A stretch of DNA of 64,000 nucleotides, taken from Streptococcus suis (GTDB lineage: Bacteria; Bacillota; Bacilli; Lactobacillales; Streptococcaceae). Under the pieces are notes generated by a model. The model was given only the letters and a program-made list of their open reading frames with translations. It ran no database searches and had not been told where the DNA came from. Both the position numbers and the translations under genes were made by a program. Positions 57,865 to 64,000 of this stretch are shown one piece after another; within the stretch, counting starts at the first letter, position 1; each line of letters opens with the position of its first letter. Where the stretch lies: the NCBI RefSeq assembly GCF_024509525.1, contig NZ_JAMWEM010000001.1, positions 336,909 to 400,908 of the forward strand, in the 5' to 3' direction.

Positions 57865-59481
57865 TCATAATATTTTCTCTATTGTACCACTATTCGGATG
57901 AATTTCCCATATCTCATCGTATAGGCCAAGATCCGACTCTGAATAGTGATGAGCAACCTCAAAGATTGTAATTGGTAAATTGGCAAGTTTTTTACGAATG
58001 AGGGCTGAGGATTGTTTATCAATTGCCGATGTCCCCTCATCAACTAACAAGATTTTCTTATTATGAAGGAGGGCTCTGGCAATCTCAATACGTTGTTTTT
58101 GTCCTCCTGATAACTGCGCCCCATTTTCACCATAATATTTCTCTAAACAATCTTCACCCAGCTCTTCTACCAACCCCAGCTCTGAAAGCAAGGTTAACAA
58201 CTCCTCCTCACGAACTGATTCAAGTGCCATTAGGAGATTCTCCTTTAAGCTTGCCTCAAAATAGTAGGGCGATTGTTGGATTCTTGCCATTTGATTGCTA
58301 GGATTACTTATTTTTTTCTGATGATTTAATACAGATATTTCCCCTTCCAACGGTTGCAGTACACCCTGTATGCTATCTAGTAAGGTCGTCTTTCCACTTC
58401 CTGAAGCTCCTCTAATCAGTACTTTACGACCATATGGGACTGTAGCATTAAAATTTTTGATAATTGCTGCTCCATGTCCAATGGCTACTCCTGAAAAATG
58501 AATCTCAGGCTTCAATATTGATTCATCAATATGATTTTCAGACACTTCCTGTTGCTGAGAATCCTGTAACATTTTCTCTAATTTTTTTCGAGTTGGCTCC
58601 GTTGATTGTATCATTCGTAAATAGTTCGAAACATTTCTAAATGGATAGATAACACGGTCACTGGCTAAAAATAAAGCGATAACAATACTAGCATCTAGTT
58701 TCCCTTGGGTTACAAATACTAGAGCTACAGTTATTGGAACAATATAACTTAACCACGACAGCATGGAAGAAACAAGATTAACTATACTGTGTTTATTATT
58801 TAATGCCTCATTACTATTTTCTAAGTCATTGACAACTGTCTCAGCCATCCCTAAAAACTTACGATTCGCACCATATGTCCATAGAACCGAAAAACCTTGA
58901 AAAATATCTTTTATGCTACGAATAAATTTCTCATTCGACTTAGTAAAGTTCTCTGTTGCAGTTCCTAGATATTTGCTACATAGTATTGCTGGCAACATTG
59001 GAAGAAATGAGAAAATAATAAATAATACAGAAATTGCAGGACTTAGATAGACTAGATATATCAATGAAACTGCCCCTAAAAGACTGTAGTATAAGCAATC
59101 AAAAAGAACGGAAAAATATTTATCTTCTACTAACTTTAAATCTACTGTTAATACCGCAAGAGACTCTGTAACATCTAATGCATTCCCCTTATTTCCAAGA
59201 TAGTTTAACAGTTCCATCTTATACCTTTTATGCAAATTTTTTAGTAAGTCGTTTTTTATTATTGAAACAAATAAATCTGATAATTGAATCAATAAATAGA
59301 ACAATATACTGCAACCGGCGAATAGTAAAACATCTTTTACAGTTGATTCCGAGCTAAATCGACTGACTCTCGAAATGACCTGAGACATAATAATCCCGTC
59401 AAAGCTCGCTCCTATCAATGCAAGCAAGAGTAAGCATATTTTAAACTTAGGCAATATTCTCCATACCTGTTTTAATTTCAT
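57865..59481 (-). CDS. ABC exporter, fused membrane and ATPase domains (signalling module 2)
   Basis: 538 aa half-transporter with about six helices (residues 1-300) and an ATPase: Walker A RGASGSGKTTLLDS, Q-loop region RIQQSPYYFEASLKENL, signature QLSGGQKQRIEIARALL, Walker B ILLVDEGTSAIDK, switch FEVAHHYSE. The AHH switch and the IRGASGSGKTTL and LPITIFE stretches link it to the exporter at 24415-26004. ATG 59481 follows GGAGG; longer frames to 59529 lack a site. First gene of the exporter-regulator-peptide operon. Confidence 0.85.
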   Translation of the reverse strand: MKLKQVWRILPKFKICLLLLALIGASFDGIIMSQVISRVSRFSSESTVKDVLLFAGCSILFYLLIQLSDLFVSIIKNDLLKNLHKRYKMELLNYLGNKGNALDVTESLAVLTVDLKLVEDKYFSVLFDCLYYSLLGAVSLIYLVYLSPAISVLFIIFSFLPMLPAILCSKYLGTATENFTKSNEKFIRSIKDIFQGFSVLWTYGANRKFLGMAETVVNDLENSNEALNNKHSIVNLVSSMLSWLSYIVPITVALVFVTQGKLDASIVIALFLASDRVIYPFRNVSNYLRMIQSTEPTRKKLEKMLQDSQQQEVSENHIDESILKPEIHFSGVAIGHGAAIIKNFNATVPYGRKVLIRGASGSGKTTLLDSIQGVLQPLEGEISVLNHQKKISNPSNQMARIQQSPYYFEASLKENLLMALESVREEELLTLLSELGLVEELGEDCLEKYYGENGAQLSGGQKQRIEIARALLHNKKILLVDEGTSAIDKQSSALIRKKLANLPITIFEVAHHYSESDLGLYDEIWEIHPNSGTIEKIL

Positions 59482-59585
59482 AACCCGTCCTCCATTTTCT
59501 AAAGATTTCATCAAGTAAATATAAAGCAAACTCTGAGGATGCTGTTTGTATGCCTTGCTTATATTTGACGTATCTATATAAGACG

Positions 59586-59614
59586 AGTATAAAATACTTT
59601 TTTTAAAAAATCAA
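59586..59614 (-). promoter_or_regulatory. Promoter of signalling module 2
   Basis: On the minus strand TTGATT (59609-59614) and TATACT (59586-59591) are 17 bp apart, giving a leader of about 100 nt before the exporter ATG. The surrounding 60 bp are very AT-rich. Confidence 0.7.
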
Positions 59615-59830
59615 TCATTTTATTATATTTTATATAATTTTTTTGTTATTTGTGAGCATTATTTTGATTTAATATTCGAAAACATGGACTTTTAGCCCAA
59701 AATCTCTATCCACTATCAAAGATTCATATTGCGCTTGAGTAAGACAAACAAATAGAACCTGAAATCAGGTTCTATCTGAATTGTTGAAACGAACTAGTTC
59801 GTTTCATTTCCAGCCTCCAACAGACTGTTG

Positions 59831-59915
59831 GAGCGAGCTAAAAGTCTGGCATTCAGCTTGTATGCTAAAGCACACTGCGATGAATTCCTATTTTTGCTGG
59901 ACTTTCTTAACGCTC
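59831..59915. repeat. Degenerate bulged hairpin repeat C
   Basis: GAGCG/CGCTC outer arms, AAAGTC/GACTTT, apical ATGCT/AGCA, and the CCTA side of the internal loop (TTCCTATTTTTGC); the matching AGAT side has been lost. Part of the array 59831-60206. Confidence 0.6.
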
Positions 59916-59935
59916 TAACATCTTGATTAGTCGAA

Positions 59936-59999
59936 CACAGCCTAAAAACTCGGAAAAAAGAGAATGGAAAAACAAAAAAAAGAACCTGAAACCAGGTTC
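59936..59999. repeat. Partial hairpin repeat D
   Basis: Carries the left half shared with copy F (ACAGCCTAAAAACTCGGAAA, AAAGAGAA) without its right half, followed by AGAACCTG-aaac-CAGGTTCT, a hairpin whose sequence also occurs at about 59756-59773. Confidence 0.6.
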
Positions 60000-60016
60000 T
60001 ATCTGAATTGAACTTC

Positions 60017-60101
60017 GGCTAGAAGCTATGCGAAATAGATAAATTTTCTGACAAGTAAACTTGTTGCAAAAATTTCCTAATTTCGCTGTGCTTCTCACGC
60101 C
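60017..60101. repeat. Bulged hairpin repeat E (AGAT/CCTA internal loop)
   Basis: GGC/GCC, AGAAGC/GCTTCT, GCGAAAT/ATTTCGC, internal loop AGAT/CCTA, AAATTTT/AAAATTT, apical ACAAG-taaa-CTTGT. Stems differ from A and B yet remain paired. Confidence 0.8.
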
Positions 60102-60126
60102 TCCGTATCTTGAGCAGTCGAACACA

Positions 60127-60206
60127 GCCTAAAAACTCGGAAAAAAGAGAAACTGCCAATGTCCAAAGACATGGCAGTTTCCTATTTTTCAGTCGTTTTT
60201 GACGGC
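60127..60206. repeat. Bulged hairpin repeat F (AGAG/CCTA internal loop)
   Basis: GCC/GGC, GAAAAA/TTTTTC, internal loop AGAG/CCTA, AAACTGCC/GGCAGTTT, apical ATGTC-caaa-GACAT. It begins 14 bp beyond the rpsO stop and may also act as its terminator (T-run on the minus strand). Confidence 0.8.
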
Positions 60207-60220
60207 TTTTGTATCCTATC

Positions 60221-60490
60221 TTAACGACGGAGTCCGAGTGAGTGAATCAATTCACGGTAACGGTTTACGTCTGTGCGGCGTAGGTATGCCAACAAGTTAC
60301 GACGGTGACCGATTTTTTTCATCAAACCACGGTAAGTTGCGTGGTCTTTTTTGTGTTGTTTGATGTGGTCGTTAAGGTGGTTGATTTCCCAAGTAAGTAC
60401 TGCTACTTGTACTTCAACTGAACCTGTGTCGCCTTCATGACGAGCATATTGTGCCATGATTTCATTTTTTTTCTCTTTTGAGATTGCCAT
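60221..60490 (-). CDS. rpsO: 30S ribosomal protein S15
   Basis: 89 aa. [40 protein letters not shown] and [20 protein letters not shown] are S15 signatures. AAAGGAG precedes ATG 60490. It binds the 16S rRNA central domain. Followed by the array of hairpin repeats. Confidence 0.97.
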   Translation of the reverse strand: MAISKEKKNEIMAQYARHEGDTGSVEVQVAVLTWEINHLNDHIKQHKKDHATYRGLMKKIGHRRNLLAYLRRTDVNRYRELIHSLGLRR

Positions 60491-60650
60491 GATATGTTCT
60501 CCTTTGTTTTTGAGCCTAATCCGAGTGACAGGTTGGCGACCCGTAACCAAGAAAAAGCTAGATTTGTCCTTCTGGACCTCATTTATTCTATCAAGGATTG
60601 TCTTTTTTGTCAACTGATTTGAAAACTAGCTGAGTAGCTCTGCTATTTTC

Positions 60651-60673
60651 AAAAAAAGCCAGCTTTCGCTGAC
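60651..60673 (-). terminator. Terminator of the uracil permease gene
   Basis: On the minus strand GTCAGC-gaaa-GCTGGC followed by seven T residues. Confidence 0.88.
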
Positions 60674-60685
60674 TGTTACTTTAAC

Positions 60686-61963
60686 TTATTCTGCCTTTTC
60701 TACTTTTGGCAAGATAAGATTGAGGATAATACCTACAATGGCTGAGAGGGCTGTTCCTGAGAGGGTGATGGCACCGATGTTGAGAACTGCTCCACCGAGG
60801 CCTAAAACAAGCATAGAGCTTGCGATAATCAGGTTGCGGACTTGACCAAAATCAACACGGCTCTCAATCAAAACTTTCAAACCGTTTGAGGCGATAACAC
60901 CGTAAAGCAAGATAGACATACCACCAAGAACAGCACTTGGAATAGTCGAGATAAGGGCTGTAAATTTACCCAAGAATGAGAAGGCAATGGCAATCAGGGC
61001 TGCATTACGGATAACGGATACTGATGCGATGCGAGTCACACCGATAACCCCTGTGTTTTCACCGTAGGTGGTGTTAGCAGGTCCACCGATAAAGGCTGAT
61101 ACGGCAGTCGCCACACCATCACCAATCAAGGTACGGCTGAGACCTGGATCTTTCAAGAACTGGCGGCCGCAGATTTGGCTGAGAACCGTGTGGTCACCGA
61201 TATGCTCAGCTACTGTTACAACAGCAATTGGTAAGATAGCAATCATTTCTGGACCGAAGTAGAAGTTGTAGGCCTTGAAGGCACCTGTTTCAAATGGTAG
61301 GTAGAAACCTGGTAATTCAAACCAAGCTGCTTCCAGAACGGGTGTAAAGTCAACTAGTCCGAGGAAGATAGCAATCACATAACCACCGATGATGGCAATC
61401 AAGAAGGGAACAATCTTGGCGAAGCCTTTCCCTTTGGTATTGACAAAAGCCGCAATCAAGAAGGTAGCAATAGCCGCTACGACATTTCTCCAGTCGCCGT
61501 CTGCGACAAAGCCTGCCGAAGTCACGGCAGAATTGGCAAGACCGAGACCAATGACAATAATCATCGGACCGATAACAATCGGTGGCAAGAGGGTATCAAT
61601 CCACTTAGTACCGATAACTTTGACCAGAGCCGCAGTCAACACGTAAATCAAACCGACGAAGAGAATACCTGTCTGAGCAGCTGACACATCGCCACCCATT
61701 TCCTTGATAGCAAGCGCCATAGCAGAAATGTAGGCAAAGGATGAACCCAAGTAAACTGGCACCTTAAACTGGGTTGCCACTTGGTAAATCAAGGTCCCGA
61801 CACCTGATGCGAAGAGGGCAACGGAAACTGGCATACCGAGAATCAGTGGCACCAAGATTGTCGCTCCGAACATAGCGAACACGTGCTGGAAACTCAACAA
61901 AATCCCTTGAAGCGGTGCTGGTTTCTCATGGACATCAAACAAAAGATTGGCTTTTGTACTCAT
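60686..61963 (-). CDS. pyrP: Uracil permease (NCS2 family, PyrP/UraA type)
   Basis: 425 aa, about fourteen membrane segments. LLSFQHVFAMFGATILVPL and VPVYLGSSFAYISAM are NCS2 signatures; IAVVTVAEHIGDHTVLSQI carries the conserved Glu of TM8 and GGPANTTYGENTGVI the TM10 Glu typical of uracil permeases. ATG 61963 follows GGGAG. The PyrR site in its leader supports a uracil substrate. Confidence 0.92.
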   Translation of the reverse strand: MSTKANLLFDVHEKPAPLQGILLSFQHVFAMFGATILVPLILGMPVSVALFASGVGTLIYQVATQFKVPVYLGSSFAYISAMALAIKEMGGDVSAAQTGILFVGLIYVLTAALVKVIGTKWIDTLLPPIVIGPMIIVIGLGLANSAVTSAGFVADGDWRNVVAAIATFLIAAFVNTKGKGFAKIVPFLIAIIGGYVIAIFLGLVDFTPVLEAAWFELPGFYLPFETGAFKAYNFYFGPEMIAILPIAVVTVAEHIGDHTVLSQICGRQFLKDPGLSRTLIGDGVATAVSAFIGGPANTTYGENTGVIGVTRIASVSVIRNAALIAIAFSFLGKFTALISTIPSAVLGGMSILLYGVIASNGLKVLIESRVDFGQVRNLIIASSMLVLGLGGAVLNIGAITLSGTALSAIVGIILNLILPKVEKAE

Positions 61964-61984
61964 AAATCTCCCATTCTGGGTACA

Positions 61985-62070
61985 CAAAAAGACCCAGACT
62001 TTCTAAATATACATAGTCATAGGCCCTTAATGAATTATCCTGTTGTCTTTCTCACCTCACGGGATGAGTT
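61985..62070 (-). promoter_or_regulatory. PyrR-dependent attenuator of the uracil permease gene
   Basis: On the minus strand 62066-62053 reads CATCCCGTGAGGTG, matching the PyrR binding consensus ARUCCNGNGAGGYU at all but the ends. Downstream GTCTGGGTC followed by TTTTT can form the 3' side of a terminator. Same logic as in other Firmicutes pyr genes: UMP-bound PyrR promotes termination. Confidence 0.75.
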
Positions 62071-62182
62071 TAAAAACCTACGCTTTTGGTATTGTAACAC
62101 AAAGATTCGGATTTTGGCAAGGAATTTTATAAATTTTTATTTTTTAGGAAAATGGCAGAGCAGGGAGCTGAACTGCTTATTA

Positions 62183-62656
62183 TTACTCCATTTCTTCTTC
62201 CAACTCTTTTTCCACCTGCTTCTGACGGTAGGTATTTACCCAAGATACTATGTTCAGCAATAATAGAACAAGACAGGTCATAGAAATAAAGAATATTAAA
62301 ACGACTACCCAAAAATGTCCATCCCAAATGCCAGTATAATGATGACCGTAGGTCTGGTAATTGGTCCAAGCCACCAAGAGGGTGGTTCCCAAAATCACAC
62401 CTCCTAGATAAAGGTAACCTTTCCAAGCTGGTCCTTGCTCCATAACAAGACCCTTCCTCCAATAACCGTAAAAGAGATAGACTGAAGCAACCAACATGGC
62501 AAACAGTTCAAAAACATAGGTATCAAACGGCCATTTTAAGACCAGGCTCTTGATGAGAAATGAGAGGGGCAAAAGAGTATTCATGGTCCTGCCCACCCAA
62601 GCAAAGACTTGGTTTTCTTCTTGTCGAACACGTTCATCAGTCACAATTTTTTTCAT
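62183..62656 (-). CDS. Four-helix membrane protein, DUF6773-like
   Basis: 157 aa. Soluble start MKKIVTDERVRQEENQVFAW, then four hydrophobic segments (TLLPLSFLIKSLVLK, VFELFAMLVASVYLFYGYW, LYLGGVILGTTLLVAW, VVVLIFFISMTCLVLLLLNI) and an acidic coiled end (QKQVEKELEEEME). The DERV..EE start with such membrane segments occurs in proteins encoded with small HTH regulators, as here (20-bp overlap). Function unknown. Confidence 0.65.
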   Translation of the reverse strand: MKKIVTDERVRQEENQVFAWVGRTMNTLLPLSFLIKSLVLKWPFDTYVFELFAMLVASVYLFYGYWRKGLVMEQGPAWKGYLYLGGVILGTTLLVAWTNYQTYGHHYTGIWDGHFWVVVLIFFISMTCLVLLLLNIVSWVNTYRQKQVEKELEEEME

Positions 62657-62855
62657 TAGTTGGTTCCTCCCAAAATAATTGATCTAAACTTTTCCCTAAA
62701 CAGTGGCAAATCGATAGACAAAGACTAAGACTGGGATTGTATTTCCCCGCCTCAATCAGACCGATGGTCTGGCGGGTCACTCCGATAGCCTCCGCTAAGT
62801 CCCCTTGGGTCATATCTTTTTCTACACGAGCAAGCTTAAGTCGTATGTTCTTCAT
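62637..62855 (-). CDS. Small XRE-family regulator
   Basis: 72 aa, almost entirely an HTH: MKNIRLKLARVEKDMTQGDL then EAIGVTRQTIGLIEAGKYNP, LGKSLDQLFWEE. ATG 62855 preferred over 62954, which lies in the promoter (TATAAT-like and AT-rich). Overlaps the membrane protein gene, so the two probably form a regulator/membrane-protein pair. Confidence 0.85.
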   Translation of the reverse strand: MKNIRLKLARVEKDMTQGDLAEAIGVTRQTIGLIEAGKYNPSLSLCLSICHCLGKSLDQLFWEEPTNEKNCD

Positions 62856-62996
62856 ATCATAGCCGTCTTCCTTTCGTATTTTTATAATTATATTATACAC
62901 TATATTTTCCATTATGCAATATATATATTGCATTTTGTTTGGTTTTTTTAACAAAAAAGAAGACAGTCCTGCCTTCTTAAAATATTTAATCTTGAC

Positions 62997-63506
62997 TTAT
63001 CCCACACTCTTAATCCGTTTCTTAATCTTCTGGCTAAACTCAATCATCCTCCGCTTTTCCTCCGGCCAGATTTTGGTCACGCGGTCAACAGCAATTATGA
63101 AGATGATTACCGCAGCATAGTCCTTGGCTTTTTCAATCAGACCAACACTTTCAGCAACTACTAAAAGTAGATAGAATGTGAATAAAATAGTTCGTTTGGG
63201 TAACGCCATCAAAAACTCAATCCCTGCCTTATAGCCCAGATAAATCTGCCGATTAAGCCCTTTGGCCTTTTCCAAACGACGATTGAGAAAGGCACGAATC
63301 CGCTTGTAAAACCAATCCGAAGTTAGAAAAAGTGATTGGGCACCAATTACAATCAAAGAAACATTATTGGCATGTTCTTCCTTAAGCCCTAGCGCTCTAG
63401 TCACAACATAGGTCCAATCACCATTATCAATACAGATAAAAATAGTAAAGTAAACAACCGCTCCCGCTACTATAACAAGGGGAAGGGCACGGATATATTT
63501 CAACAT
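62997..63506 (-). CDS. Membrane protein of unknown function
   Basis: 169 aa with about four hydrophobic segments (LPLVIVAGAVVYFTIFI, NNVSLIVIGAQSLFLTS, TILFTFYLLLVVAESVGLI, YAAVIIFIIAVDRV) and a very basic C terminus (EEKRRMIEFSQKIKKRIKS). AGAGG precedes ATG 63506. Not recognised as a known family. Confidence 0.65.
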   Translation of the reverse strand: MLKYIRALPLVIVAGAVVYFTIFICIDNGDWTYVVTRALGLKEEHANNVSLIVIGAQSLFLTSDWFYKRIRAFLNRRLEKAKGLNRQIYLGYKAGIEFLMALPKRTILFTFYLLLVVAESVGLIEKAKDYAAVIIFIIAVDRVTKIWPEEKRRMIEFSQKIKKRIKSVG

Positions 63507-63930
63507 ATAATAACCTCTCTTGGACAAATCTTAGAACCTATATTCATAAACAAAGTGTTCTTATGCAAGAAATCGTTTTTGCTCATCAAGGCAATTTTTT
63601 GAAGGAATACTTGACTCTATCATCATTTAGTTTCACTTTATTGCTTCGACGAGTAAAAAGCTCCTGTGGCAGTTTTCGCCTACCACCTAATTTGTCAGGA
63701 ATCTCCTTTCCTTATCTCCACCTTCAAACACTCCAATGGAAGCGATGAACTGTGAACACAGGTTCTTATATATATTGTAATATGTTATACCAAGTACAGT
63801 CAAGCAGGGGCTAGAATTTCAGATACGACAACTGTACACCCTTAGCATTTTTTACTTACCCCAAAAAGGGGAGTGGGAAAGACATCCATGATGGCTCCGC
63901 CCTCACCCACAGAATAATGAAAACGAACAT
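63507..63930. other. Intergenic region, no supported gene
   Basis: Contains one 61-codon + strand ORF (63563-63748) without a ribosome-binding site and, antisense to it, an open minus-strand stretch with protein-like composition (PDKLGGRRKLPQELFTRRSN) lacking a start; it may be a gene remnant. Nothing else identified. Confidence 0.4.
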
Positions 63931-63968
63931 AAAGCCCTCACTAGGTGTATAATCTTAGTGAGGGCTTT
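63931..63968. terminator. Bidirectional terminator near the right edge
   Basis: Perfect 13-bp arms AAAGCCCTCACTA / TAGTGAGGGCTTT with a 12-nt loop. Confidence 0.75.
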
Positions 63969-64000
63969 GTGGTTGACGAGTTAATGATGTTAGTCATCGC

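Noticed and set aside
63563..63748. 61-codon + strand ORF near the right edge
   Set aside because: No ribosome-binding site, low complexity of evidence; opposite strand looks equally coding, so possibly a remnant.

Overview
The window is low-GC Gram-positive chromosome and reads as a Streptococcus, most likely Streptococcus suis or a close relative. This is inferred from a lacABCD-lacT operon, type I glutamine synthetase with GlnR, the rpsL-rpsG-fusA-gapA-pgk block, pnp-cysE-cysS-mrnC, a BOX-like repeat and Rgg/RRNPP peptide-sensing regulators. No rRNA, tRNA, CRISPR or prophage was seen. Most genes lie on the minus strand.

Layout. 1-4454: tagatose-6-phosphate (lactose/galactose) operon lacR / lacABCD / lacT, with a LacT-type antiterminator leader inside it; lacT runs off the left edge. 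4692-15206: an AT-rich island (GH31 glycosidase, DUF624 protein, LplABC-type sugar importer, YesMN-type two-component system) flanked by two same-orientation 5' remnants of a class C-like group II intron, each sitting directly after an intrinsic terminator. Inside the island one deletion has removed the divergent promoter and the 5' ends of both the permease and the kinase gene, so the system is probably dead. 15236-24111: NUDIX hydrolase, ABC pair, alanine dehydrogenase, YeiH, AzlCD and tsaD-rimI-tsaB. 24127-27129: BOX element, then an ABC exporter, a short peptide gene and an Rgg regulator. 27431-29344: rpoY-rnjA behind a terminator-bearing leader. 29718-38702: glnA-glnR, membrane proteins, pgk, gapA, fusA, rpsG, rpsL. 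38950-43995: a sulfur operon (CoA-disulfide reductase/rhodanese, APC permease, YeeE transporter, ArsR-rhodanese regulator). 44247-56560: degV, yacP, rlmB, a decayed DUF1761 gene, an exporter-like protein, msmK, PucR-type regulator, mrnC, cysS, nucleoside phosphorylase, GNAT, cysE, pnp. 56904-59481: a second ABC exporter, an RRNPP regulator and a short peptide gene. 60221-63506: rpsO, PyrR-regulated uracil permease and small membrane/regulator genes.

The most interesting content is a pair of apparent cell-cell signalling modules (about 24.4-27.1 kb and 56.9-59.5 kb). Each has an ABC exporter of one unusual subfamily (H-loop AHH), a cytoplasmic peptide-binding type regulator, and an unannotated small hydrophobic peptide ORF overlapping the 3' end of the regulator gene. 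Both peptides carry a PPV motif near the C terminus although one is encoded antisense and the other in sense to its regulator. A second novelty is a family of intergenic hairpins next to ribosomal genes whose stems differ completely in sequence yet keep pairing and share one invariant 4x4 internal loop.
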